A stretch of DNA of 64,000 nucleotides from Halisarca cf. caerulea (lineage: Eukaryota > Porifera > Demospongiae > Chondrillida > Halisarcidae): positions 9,420,301 through 9,484,300 of the forward strand of contig CAUJGJ010000397.1 in NCBI GenBank assembly GCA_963170055.1, read 5' to 3'. Shown one piece after another: positions 36,204 through 46,912 of this stretch. A program made the position numbers and the translations under genes. A model generated the notes under the pieces. That model did not search any database. It worked only from the letters and a program-made list of their open reading frames with translations, and was not told the DNA's origin. Position 1 is the first letter of the stretch; each line of letters starts with the position of its first letter.

Positions 36204-37022
36204 AAGGGTGTATAAAAACCATTTAAAAATGGTAAAAGGATGTAGGATTGACACAGGATCATGCAAAAAGCCATTATCAAAAAAGGATTCTCCAAAAACA
36301 CTTGGAACAAGGGTAAGTTGCAAAACCAGTACAGGGCTAGGTGGGCAAAGGGCAAGGCAGGCATAGGGCATAATAGCACACATAATAACAGGCATAATTG
36401 CACACTGTGCAATTTCCTACACCCCGCAGCACATATGTACTGTATAATGTAATGTGCTGCACATGCGGGATGTAGGAATTTGCACAGTGTGCACTCAGTC
36501 CCACTAAACTCTGCCTAACCCTATACCCGTCTAGCCTCATGTATGTGTAGCCCATGCTTGTCTAGCCCTATGCCTGTCTTGCCCTTTGCCCACCTAGCCA
36601 TGTACCGGTTTTGCAACTTACCCTTGGACCAAGTGTTTTTGGAGAACCCTATATTGTTCTCATTTGGACTTTCGGTGTGTAACGCTACGGATTTGAAGAA
36701 AAGTCTTATGATAGAGAATTTATATAATAGTAATAGAGAAGTATGAATTTATACAGGAATGAGTTATAGGAATTGTTTTGAAAACAACTGCCAAATATGG
36801 CAATTGTTTTCCAAACAATCGTCCAGTTACAATAAACAGTATGTTCAATGAATGTTCAGCTGTGCACTTACACTCCAATGCTTTGCAAGTGATTCGAGTG
36901 CGTGGGGCGGCAGGCCCCACGCGTTTTTAACTCAAATTACTTGTTTGATAATGGCTTTTTGCACGATTCTGTGTCAATCCTACATCCTTTTACCATTTTT
37001 CAATGGTTTTTATACATCCTTT
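36204..37022. mobile_element. P: long palindromic (foldback) element, interrupted by A4
   Basis: The left arm (36204 to about 36430) and right arm (about 36445-36646 plus 36944-37022) are near-complementary. Matching blocks include GGTGTATAAAAACC, GGTAAAAGGATGTAGGATTG and AAGGGTAAGTTGCAAAACC. The centre also folds (GCACACTGTGC). Almost the whole element is one hairpin with arms over 200 bp. No ORF. Confidence 0.8.
36648..36943 (-). mobile_element. A4: family A element in the right arm of P, truncated at its 3' terminal hairpin
   Basis: It begins within CCTATATTGTTCTCATTTGG, so the AGGGGCTGCC hairpin is missing, as is the (TA)n core. It then has the central palindrome and ends in the other terminus (GTGGGGCGGCAGGCCCCAC ... 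AATTACTTG). The left arm of P shows the original site: ATCAAAAAAGGATTC. The element sits in that A6 run. Confidence 0.85.
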
Positions 37023-37324
37023 TAAATCACCTGCAGTCCCAGCCAGACTGTTTTTTAGAGAGTGCCCCTGCCATCACACCTCTGATTGAAGCAAAGAATC
37101 AACCACATGAAAGGCTCTTGCAGTCCAATAGCCTAGCCAATCGACATGAGTTCAAACGACAGCAGCGAAGGGTGAAAAATGCCATTGACGATGCCAAAGA
37201 TGAGTGGATTAGATAAGTGGCTCTAGAAGGTGAGGAAACAAATAGGGATGGCAAAACCAAATGGATGTGCATCAGAAAGCTCCAAACTCTGCACAGAGGA
37301 CGTAGACCAGCTCAATCTACCTCT

Positions 37325-38249
37325 AGTAGTAGTAGTAGTAGTAATTTTATTTAAACAGGGATATCCCGTCAGCAACTGCTGGTCTTAACCGGGAACCCTG
37401 GAACAATACATGTAAGGAATCACAAAAAACAACAACATAAAGTAATTATAATAATAGTGCACACATACTTAAATGAACAAACAAGCAACATCGACGCAAA
37501 AAACAACCTCAAACACTGAAATACTACTTAAAGTACAACTTCAACCTATGTTTAAAACAAATAATTGTGGGTAGCGATCGAATAGACATTGGAAGAAAAT
37601 TCCAGTCAAATATTGATTGAAATAAATTCGATTTGTGACCAAAATTTGATTTAACAACAGGCAAAGATAATCATGAAGGGTCCCTGTTTGTACTACATCT
37701 CCTGTGAAACAAAAAGTTGGAAAGGTAAGGGGCTTTTCCTGAGATGGCACGGTAAACTGAGTGCAAATGGAACTGCTTACGTTGTGAATCCAGCTTCGAT
37801 AGCTTCAGATGTTGCCTAAGATCATCACTAGGATAACCTGGAGGCTTGCGGCAGATTAGTCTCATGGCGTAGTTCTGCAATCTCTCTAGTCTTGAATACA
37901 ATGTCTTGGTGCAATTGCACTAAACCACACAGCAATAGTCCATTGTGGAAGTACTAGGGAAATATATAATTGCCTTAATGTCCTTTCTGGTAAAAAACAC
38001 GCAGTTGACGTAATCTGGCTAGACCACTACAGCACTTTTTATTGACATGGTTCAAATGATCTTTCCAACTTAAGTTTTCGTCAATCCAAAGGCCAAGGTA
38101 CTTGACCGAGGGTTTCCTTTCAACCCTATGACCATTCAATTCAACTATTACTCTGCCAAGATCACTCCTTCTCTTCTTCCTGCTCAACAACAAAAGCTGT
38201 GTCTTAGCAGTATTAAGACGCAATCCGTTTCTTTCAATCCAGCAACTGA
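37325..38249 (-). mobile_element. 5'-truncated L2/CR1-like LINE 3' end with 7-bp target duplication
   Basis: TACCTCT flanks both sides (37318-37324 and 38250-38256). On the minus strand it reads the RT C-terminal region (RLNTAKTQLLLLSRKKR, VKYLGLWIDENLSWKDHL, LERLQNYAMRLI and HLHSVYRAISGKAPYL) in two frames. It continues into a 3' UTR with TGACGGGATATCCCTGTTTA and ends in (ACT)n. The insert interrupts the RTE-like LINE between STS and VLKENGEL. Confidence 0.9.
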
Positions 38250-38957
38250 TACCTCTGTGCTGAAAGAGAATGGAGAACTAGCAAATGGCCCTGACGAGAT
38301 CAGCAGTTGCTGGCACAGGCACTTTACCACTATCCTGAATGTGGCTAGTCAGTTCAGTGAGGAGACAATTGTCAGCCTGGAGCCCAGGCCCACTCGTTGG
38401 CACCTGGATGAACCATCCACGGAAGAGGAATTTCAGACAGCCATGGAAAGACTGAAGACTGGGAAAGCAGCCGGGATGACAGAAATATTACAAGAGATGA
38501 TAGTCTATGGTGGCCAGGAACTGTGGGACAGACTGCTATATCTAATGAAGAGTGTGTGGGAAGAGGGGAGAGTGGTTGAGGACTAGAAGAATGCGAAGAT
38601 AGTGCCCATTTCAAAGAAGCGAAACATGAAGGTATGTGACAACTGGCGTGGGGTTAGTTTACTAGATGTGGGTGAAAAGTTATTTGCCAGAATTGTTTAG
38701 GAGCCCCTGCAGACACTAGCTTAGAACATTTTGCCAGAGTCACAATGCGGTTTCCGTAGCAGTCAAGGGTGCATTGACATGATCTTTGTGGCACACCAGC
38801 TGGTTGAAAAGGCTGTGGAGCACAACCAATCTCTTTATTCATTGTTCATTGACCTGAGAAAGGCCTATGACTCCATTTCCAGACAGGCCTTGTGGACTGT
38901 CCTGGACAAGGTAGGAGCACCACCCAAAATGCTGTGCATCATCACATCCCTCCATGA

Positions 38958-39783
38958 CACAGGGGCATTATAGCGCATTTTAGAATGTGGGGGTTTTAGG
39001 TGACAAAGTATTGGTATGTAGAAAATTTGTCACTAGGAAAACGTCACATATGTCATCACAAGTTGCATAATCTCTGTCTGTAGTGGGAAATGTTTGCATA
39101 TTGAGGGAGCTACTATTTGAACTTTTGTGCCGCCAAATCCGTCATTTTAAAGCTTTTAAAATACGGATATGGGGATTAAAAGTATCAATTACCACATATG
39201 GACAATTTGCGTACACAAAAGTTGCAATCAAGAACCATTCGCGCAAAGGCATTCACACAAAATCCGCACATCTAGATGGCCCTTCTTTGCGACAGAGACT
39301 GCAAAAACTATTTCAAAGTACCCTTGTGCATTTGTTTATTTTGAGTGGAGAGAATACAACCAGGTATGCAAAAGATATAGGCATTTTTATGGTTTAATTT
39401 TCACTATTTTACAGTGGAAAAGTACATTTTTTGGTTATATCTATGTCATTTGGGGTTATACATTTTCCGCTCAGGAATACCTTATGCAGTTGACTTTACT
39501 CTTTAATTTGATACAAGTTTTGCCTCTATTGAAGCACTTCTAGATGTGTGGACATTGACATTTACTGCAAAAACAGTATTTTTTAGTTTCTCATTTACTT
39601 ATTTTTGCATACAATATGGGCTTGTTTTTTTTGGTTTAATGTTTCGACAATAAGCATTAAAATGTGCAAAAGATTTAAAATGGGCTAGAAATTATTTCGA
39701 GTCAAAATCGTGATGTATTTGTCACCCCTTTTTCGGCGGCATCCATTCTTTTATTTTCTAAAATCCACTATAATGAGCCTGTG
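38958..39783 (+). mobile_element. D1: CACTA-like non-autonomous element, 826 bp
   Basis: The left end is CACAGGGGCATTATAGCGCA. The right end is the inverse (AC)TATAATGAGCCTGTG. GA is duplicated at 38956-38957 and 39784-39785. Removing D1 and one GA gives SLHEHILAVVRVG, which aligns without gaps to the expected RTE-like sequence and so proves the borders. CAC ends with a 2-bp duplication fit the EnSpm/CACTA group. Compared with D2 and D3 it lacks a central block of about 400 bp. Confidence 0.85.
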
Positions 39784-40011
39784 GAGCACATACTTGCTGT
39801 GGTCAGAGTTGGCAACACAACAACAGACAGCATCTCAGTCCAGAATGGGCTCAGACAGGGCTGCACACTTGCTCCAACTTTGTTCAACATCTACTACAGT
39901 GCTGTGGTTGACCACTGGAGAAGGAGATGTGATGTTACTGGTATTGATGTGAGATTTAAACATGGCCGGAAACTGATAGGTGATCGTACAGCAAAGTCGC
40001 GTCTTGATACC

Positions 40012-40054
40012 GGGCCACAGGCGGCCCATGAGTTTTTTAAACTCAAATCACTTG
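40012..40054 (-). mobile_element. B6: solitary family B terminal hairpin
   Basis: GGGCCACAGGCGGCCC followed by GAGTTTTTTAAACTCAAATC and ACTTG is the family B left terminus on the minus strand. The outer stem's other half is absent. It abuts the end of the RTE-like LINE. From 40055 to about 40270 nothing is recognised. Confidence 0.7.
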
Positions 40055-40270
40055 TTTCGGCTTTGCGAAATATTGTCAACCAAGTCAAGTGTACTGTTGT
40101 AGCATTAAATAGTCATATCGTTGTTCTGTATGCTTTTTGTATTGCATAAGTACACTATACGCAAGAAAAGTGGGTTTGATTTCAGCCAACTTTAGGGTGA
40201 CCATTTTGGTAACACTGCACATGTTGCACATGTCATACCTGCGTTGTATTATTTCACCAGTGAAAACGAC

Positions 40271-41037
40271 AAGACCAGCATTTCCCAGCAGATGGAAGCT
40301 GTCGGAGACAGGCTTTCTTCAAGGCTCAGAGCTGTAACATACAGCAATGACTTTGAAGAACTTCTTGTCCACTATTAGAGGAGTCTGGATTACAGATCAG
40401 AGGATACCTCCCAAACTGCATCTGATCACAGACAGATCATGATAGATAACCCTGACCAAGGAGGGCAGCTTCACATTTGTGAAGAACAGCAACTGAGGTT
40501 GCTTGTGCAAGAAGTCACTAGAAGATGCCCCACCTGTAACAATGCCATGAAAAGCATTGCAATGGGGACAAAATGGGACATGGGAGTGAAGTGGCACCCG
40601 CAACTAAGTGACAAGAGTGGGTTGTGTCAAATTGAACATATATTCTGGATGCATACATCAATGGGATACTATACACACTGCAGGAGCCAGTACCAAGCGC
40701 CATGCTACTGGGCCATGGCTAACTGTGGTGGTTCAGGTCAGCATTTACGGGAGCTGCTGATAAATATTGTAGAGCACTATAAGGTATTTTTCTATATCCA
40801 ACTAGGATTATGAAATGCTGTGTAAAACGTCTGCCATACCTTATGCAGGACAACCATGCAGGCTGCCACTACACTTCCTATTGTAAGAGGCCCAATTATA
40901 CTGCAAACAAGGACATCTTGACTGATCCCCAAGCATTAGATGCATTTTCAAAGACAACAAGTCCCTGGCCATACACAGGCATGCAGACAGTTATGCTCGT
41001 GTGTGTATGCAAGGCAAACATTGAAATATCCACATGT
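40271..41037 (+). pseudogene. Unidentified coding fragment with a 65-bp intron
   Basis: One frame reads EELLVHY, a stop at 40376-40378, then RSLDYRSED, IDNPDQGGQLHICEEQQLRL and RRCPTCNNAMKSIAMGTKWD, followed by HLRELLINIVEHYK ending at 40783. A GT-AG intron (40784-40848) follows, and the sequence continues in frame as DNHAGCHYTSYCKRPNYTAN and ILTDPQALDAF. Conserved-looking Cys/His spacing suggests zinc binding. I do not recognise the family with certainty. G2 begins at 41040 and the downstream part is not identified. It could be a fragment of a TE-encoded or host gene. Confidence 0.5.
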
Positions 41038-41039
41038 TA

Positions 41040-42212
41040 CGCATGTGGGACATGTCCAAAATCCCACTGCGTGCTAATTGGCTGGAATTTTTGACTTGGA
41101 TGGCTTCGAATCATGTGACATTCGCATGACATTCTGTGACGTTTTGCTTAGGAGCAAGCCAAGTTAATTGTGCTGCGTGGCCATTCATTGTACGTTTGGT
41201 GCTTTGTAAACCTTTATCCGAGGATAAGTACTGCCTAAGTTTGTTAGACACGATTGCAGACTGCAGTGCTTTCAAAATTCGATTGATTATCGGGTACAAC
41301 CAATGGTACGATCAAGGTGTTTGGAAAGCTGCATAAAGTTGATTCATCACACTCTAAGGTATTTAGGCTAGTAAAATAGCCTTTGCTATTCAGATGTAAG
41401 GTTCTTAACTACCAGTACGCACCTTGTTCTTTGATATCGGTGATCGGCGCCGGATGACTCATTCGCTTTAAATTTCCTCGATTGCCGACTTCTTTTGGTA
41501 AACTGCCTTCGAATTCTTTGGATAATGGCCTGCCTTAACACAATAGTTCCTGCTTACGATGTATCAATCCTTGCCTTGCTATCCAAACTTCGAAATGGTC
41601 GTCACTTTCCAATGGTATGAAAAGTTTGATAACGTCACATCACATATCACATGACTATCATGTGGAAACAAGCCCCTTGCGAAAGAGATTTTTCTTGCAA
41701 AATGCCATGTCGCCGAGTAAATCAGTGGAGCAACGTAAGAACCTTCTGAGTGTTTTATTATGACCAGTATTAAATGCTTCAAACTTTTCACCGATGGGGG
41801 TTTAGATGCACTCGTATTTAGAGAAGTTATTGACAAATCCTTTATCATCCTGAGAATATTTGCTGAATATCTTAAAACTATTTTAATAACCAAAACCCCC
41901 ATCGGTAGAAAGTTAGATATTTCTATTAGGAACCATTCAGTCATTGTCCTGTGTCTGTAGGCTGACTTTCTGATTTACTCACATCCAAAAACTGCTTTAC
42001 TTATGTATCTGGTAAATCGCCGAATACGGAACGATCGGGAAGGACATGCGGAAGAAAAGTAGCTACATGTGTACCTTAGATATGTTTGTACTGCCTCAAA
42101 ACCTTTTCTTGGCCATTCTACAATATATTGCGAAGAAATAAAGGGATTTGCAAACAGGATTTTGCCGACTTTGGGAAGCCATTGAAGTGTGAATGGACAT
42201 GTCCCACATGCG
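41040..42212. mobile_element. G2: non-autonomous TIR DNA transposon, 1173 bp
   Basis: The perfect 19-bp ends CGCATGTGGGACATGTCCA are flanked by TA on both sides (41038-41039 and 42213-42214). Its length equals that of G1. Its left part resembles the reverse complement of the right part of G1, for example AATTGGCTGGAATTTTTGAC and GATGGCTTCG. An internal inverted pair (CACCGATGGGGGTTT near 41790 with AAACCCCCATCGGT near 41892) parallels that in G1. No transposase frame. Confidence 0.88.
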
Positions 42213-42736
42213 TACATATACATATGTTACAAATCAAGTAGGTTCATATTTGCTGATTATACTGTTAATTGTAGTGTCATGACACATTTTGTGTTGAATC
42301 ATTCAACCATGCCCTCCTGTCATAACTACCAAAGAGAATCCATTTTGGTGATGCAGCATACCACGGGAGGATGGACATTATGTCATGGATTGGGTAAGCT
42401 GGTGCTTGTACATGGATTTAACCTTTTGCTGTCCGTGTTACTTTTTCGGTAGCCTGTTACCGTCCATAAGGCCCTTTTTGGTGCGAGATTTTTCTTTTGC
42501 TGTTCAGCTTCTTTGGTTGATTGAATCGTCATTAGTTTGGCTAGAAAGATATTATTGTCTTTCGTGGTCCTTTCTTTGTTACTCATCGAAACAGTTTCGT
42601 TGTGCAGCACGATAAATTTGTATTTTCCTGCCTGGTTGTACTCGGCGCAGACGCCCGAGCACGTTTCATCTTGAAACTCATCCTACGCTTCTTTACAGAC
42701 TTCAAATCTTCTAAAGGTAGGTATTAGACATTTTTT

Positions 42737-42799
42737 AGGGGCTGCCGCAGGCAGCCCCTATATTGTTTTCATTTGGACTTCCGGTGTGTAACGCTCGTC

Positions 42800-42844
<45 letters not shown>

Positions 42845-43099
42845 GGATTTGAAGAAAAGTCTTATAATAGAGAATTTATATAATAGTAATAGAGAAGTAT
42901 GAATTTATACGGAAATGAGTTATAGGAATTGTTTTGAAAACAATTGCCAAATATGGCAATTGTTTTCAAAACAATTGTCCAGTTACAATAAACAGTATGT
43001 TTAATGAATGTTCAGCTGTGCACTTACCCTCCAATGCTTTGCAAGTGATTCGAGTGCGTGGGGCGGCAGCCCCCACGAGTTTTTAACTCGAATTACTAG
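42737..43099 (-). mobile_element. A5: complete family A element inside piggyBac-2
   Basis: A T6 run is followed by AGGGGCTGCCGCAGGCAGCCCCT. The element then has the shared block, a (TA)n of about 38 bp, the central palindrome, and the nested terminal hairpin ending AATTACTAG. One base differs from the usual ACTTG end. Confidence 0.9.
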
Positions 43100-43191
43100 T
43101 TTGATTGCTTCACGTTGTACAGTACACGCCACGTTGTGAGTTACTTTGTAGTTTAGACGTACGTAGTACTCCAGCGTCGATCTTCCTCAGA

Positions 43192-45286
43192 ATGTCGCTA
43201 GAACAAATTTCGTTGAAGACACTCAACTACTACATGGCTGAACAACAAATCAACAGACGAATGAATCCCACAGATGTTATACAACAACTGATGGGTAACA
43301 GTGTGTGGGAAAATTCCGAGTCTGAAGGTGAAGAAGATGACTATGGGCAAGATGGAGAGCTTCTTGATCCTTTAGACAGAGTACAAGAGGAAGAATGGGA
43401 TGAATCTATATGAAACAAAACAATAACAGCTTCACTTGGTAGTTCATCTGATGAGATCCACCACACAAGTATACCCACTAACAATCACGGCCACACAATT
43501 CCATGCACACCTACTCACAATCCTACAAGCACACCTATTCCTTATCCTACAAGCACACCCACTCACTACCGTACAACCACACCTATTTACAACCCTACAA
43601 GCACACACACTCATGATCTCATAAGCACTTCCACTAACAGCCCTGCAAACACACCCACCCTCAGCACAACAACCACACCCACTCTGAATGCCACGACCTC
43701 AGGCCCTTGTGATCAGCCTCCACACAACATGGCAAGCACCTCTTCTGTTAGGAATGGCAATGCACATCCAACCACCACAAACACTAGCACACACACACTC
43801 CCTACAACAACACCATGGATACAAGCCAGTCAAACCATTCACACAATATGTAGGACCAATCAACCCACCTGCAGAAGATGACTCTCCAGTGGAATTCTTC
43901 ACAAAGGTCTTTGGAGAAGCCACTTTTGACTACATCGCACAGCAAAACAATCTGTATGCATGTCAAAAGGACCAAGGGCAGTATGAATGGGAAGACACAT
44001 GTGCACCAGAGATGCAGATGCTGATAGGGATGCTGTATGCCATGGGAATCCACCACCTACCAGATATCCATGATTACTGGAGTACAGATCCACTGCTATC
44101 AGTCCCTGGCATTACACGTGGCATGCCAAGAACCAGGTTCAAAATGCTGATGAGGAATCTCCACCTAAATGACAATAGCCAGCTTCCTCAATGTGGTGAC
44201 AGCCAATACGACAAGCTTTACAAGATTCGTCCACTGCTGAACACCATCATGGACAATACGTAGGCTGCGTATGCCCCACACCAACAAGTGGCAGTGGACA
44301 AAGCCATGGTCCTCTTCAAGGGTAGGTCGAGCATGAAACAGTACATGCCACAAAAACCTACAAAGAGGGGATGTAAGCTGTGGTGCCTGTGTGATTCACA
44401 CAATGGCCTATTGTATAAGGTCATTGTCTACACAGGTGCAGCAACAGGGAGTGCCAGAGAGAGTGGCGAAGGTGGTTTGGGAGCAAGAGTAGTGAGGGCT
44501 TTGGTAGAACCACTCAATAGAAAGGGCTACCACATTTATTTTGACAACTATTTCTCTAGTGTGTCACTAGCCATGGAGCAGGCCAGCAAGGGTAACTACA
44601 CCATTGTCACCACCAGACCCAACCAGAGGGGCTGGCCTGCTTCCTTGAATGATATCCAGACCCTTCAGAAAGGAATGGCTCGTGGGGACACCAGGTCGGA
44701 GGTAGTTGGAGGTGGTACTGTTCAGTGCCTAATCTGGAAGGACAAGAAAGGTATCCCTATCCTCAACTGCATTGCCAATCCAGACGAAACCACCACTGTC
44801 CTTTGGAGGAATAAAGATGGCACAAGGGCCACTGTAGCATGTCCACTCAGTGTGAAGCTTTACAACACCTTCATGGGTGGAGTGGACTTGTTCGACGTCA
44901 GGCACAAGACGTACTCGGCAAGCAGGAAGTCGAAAAAGTGGTGGTTTCGTCTGTTTTACTTCCTTCTCGACACAGCCATGGTCAACTCGTACATAATCTA
45001 CGCGGAGACAGTCAACAAACGACTCACCTTGAAGGAATACGCGTTGAAGGTGGTATCGTCCTTGATGTCTGCCAGAACATCCCGGCAACGCCACAGAATT
45101 ACACAACAGGGTCCACCAGCAGCTAGATTCTGTGAGCGACACTTTCTGGCCAAACAAGAGGAAAGACATCATTGCATGGTGTGCCGCAAGGCGAAGACCG
45201 TCTTCTGCTGTTCCGACTGCAACCCGACATCCCTGATCAGCTTGTGCCCCATTCCTTGCTTCAAAGTATATCATACCAAGAACTAA
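43192..45286 (+). pseudogene. piggyBac-2 transposase, two stops and one frameshift
   Basis: It starts MSLEQISLKTLNYYMAEQQI with an acidic stretch. TGA lies at 43411-43413. A Thr/Pro/His-rich low-complexity region (43440-43800) then reads in the same frame, and a frame change follows near 43800. The core (43810-44260) contains FFTKVFGEATFDYIAQQNNL. TAG lies at 44261-44263. The remainder is open: VDKAMVLFKGRSSMKQYMP, KGYHIYFDNYFSSVSLAME and NTFMGGVDLFDVRHKTYS (three catalytic Asp), then the finger CERHFLAKQEE...CMVC...CCSDC. It is the same subfamily as piggyBac-1. Confidence 0.9.
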
Positions 45287-45608
45287 GTAGGTACTAACTA
45301 AGGCTCTACAGGACAATACAAGAAGATAACCTAGAACAAACCAGCGCACATGTACGAGGAGGCCATTTAAATTTCCGTAAAGTTACCGTAAACTAATAGT
45401 ATAATTGCAATAGACTGCGTTTTTGTAGATTTTTGTTGTCTTTGTAATAGCTTCGATAGTCATTGTATTTGTATACAACTTTGTAGAACAGTTTAATACA
45501 CATAGTAGTACTATTGTATAAAATTTGAGCAAAATACGCTAAAGTTCAGAGGTAGTGGACGGCAAGTGTTTGCGGCCAAAAAAGGCCTTACAGACAGTAA
45601 AAGGTTAA

Positions 45609-46018
45609 AGTGCCAGCTGTTAAGTTGTCTGGACATGTCATTGCCTACTAGAATGAGAGTGTTGATGGAGAGATCGCCAGCAAAAAACAGGTGGTTGACG
45701 TCTGTCATCCAAACCACTGCACCTCTTTCAAATGCCGCAAAGCAAAGACTGACAACTTTCATTGGAAAGATTGGACAAAGTGGGTGTACCAAGTGAGTGG
45801 TGTGGCAAGCTACCCAGCTGCAAAATAATTCATCCAATAGTTAGTGCCAGAATGTCCGACAGTCACCTGAACATGCACCTCATTTAATAATATCCATGTA
45901 CAGTGGTGATATCAGGGAAGATCAACCCTTCATTGGCATATTCTATGCAGAACCTCTAGTATATGATGATGTAGACTCTGATCATGTGAACTACATCACA
46001 TTGCCTTGTAAATGCATG

Positions 46019-46050
<32 letters not shown>

Positions 46051-46606
46051 TACACACACTTCACTGAGTACTGTACCCATGCAGTTTGAGGCTTGAGTGC
46101 GAGGTGCGACAACCCTATCTATATTTCGTGAGTTATGACAAATGGGGGAGTTTAATTCTATAAGTAACACTATGTTTCACACTTGCAACTACTATAGAAC
46201 ATTGAGTGCATGATGTATTATCCATTTGTGATCCTTGTATGGTACACCAGGGGGAAATTGTCTGCGAATTTCCTGTGGAATGTAGTAAGTTTTGGCAGTG
46301 AAATCTATGCACGCATAGGGGTATGTTGAAATGTTCATCTTTTGACATGCGTTGCTTGTTATTGATTTGGGCCACATTATACATATCACAAATGAACTAA
46401 TACTGAATTGTAATTTAACTATGTGAGTCTCCACTTAACTGGTATGTTTTTGTGAGAGGTGCTCAACACAACAATGCCATGCTATATGTGTATGTATGTA
46501 TGTACACACTTGTCACATACACCATGGGATGATGTCTCTTGGTGAATCCCTGTGACCCATCTTCTCTTTTTTCTCCTTATATTGTAGAAAATTCCACAGG
46601 CCCACC
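45609..46606. other. Unassigned stretch with weak minus-strand coding potential
   Basis: Short frames exist (for example 46192-46434 minus, with FPPGVPYKDHKWI) but I do not recognise them. A (CA)n run lies at about 46023-46050. When D2 is removed this region joins the ORF-bearing flank at 52237, so it may belong to one older element or gene on the minus strand. Confidence 0.4.
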
Positions 46607-46912
46607 CACAGGGGCATTATAGCGTATTTCAGAATGTGGGGATTTTAGGTGACAAAGTATTGGAAAGTAGGGAATTTGTCACCTTTTTCATACACGTCAT
46701 GACTACCTCTTAGGAAAACGTCACATGTGTCATCACAAGTTGCATAATCTCTGTCTGCGTGTAGTGGGAAATGTTTGCATATTGCGGGAGCTGGGATTTG
46801 AACTTTTGCACCACCAAATCCGTCATTTTAAAGCTTTTAAAAGATGAATATGGTGATTAAAAGTATCAAATAACACATATGGACAATTTGCATACACGAA
46901 AGTTGCAATTAA

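Larger units (their letters stand above)
37023..40011 (+). pseudogene. RTE-like LINE: linker and reverse transcriptase, interrupted twice
   Basis: Segments in order: PAITPLIEAKNQPHERLLQS near 37066; LKENGELANGPDEISSCWHRHF near 38262, after the L2-like insert; DNWRGVSLLDVGEKLFARIV; LPESQCGFRSSQGCIDMIF; LFIDLRKAYDSISRQALWTVL up to 38957; and, after D1, HILAVVRVGNTTTD, NGLRQGCTLAPTLFNIYYS and KHGRKLIGDRTAKSRL to about 40005. Stops occur at 38584-38586, 38698-38700 and 38720-38722. The YxDD region would lie further on and is lost. This is probably the continuation of 28031-28976. Confidence 0.85.
42422..45604 (+). mobile_element. piggyBac-2, 3183 bp, TTAA-flanked, containing A5
   Basis: TTAA at 42418-42421 and 45605-45608 flanks ends reading CCTTTTGCTGTCCG and (inverse) CCTTTTACTGTCTG. 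AAGGCCTTTTTTGG-like subterminal blocks also match. A5 lies upstream of the transposase. The transposase is related to that of piggyBac-1. Confidence 0.92.

Noticed and set aside
36083..36412. Minus-strand ORFs over P (36083-36412, 36159-36395) as a membrane protein
   Set aside because: The hydrophobic text arises from a palindromic, non-coding element. Both strands give similar frames.
43436..43624. His/Thr-rich ORF as an independent small gene
   Set aside because: It is the low-complexity N-terminal part of the piggyBac-2 transposase read in another frame.
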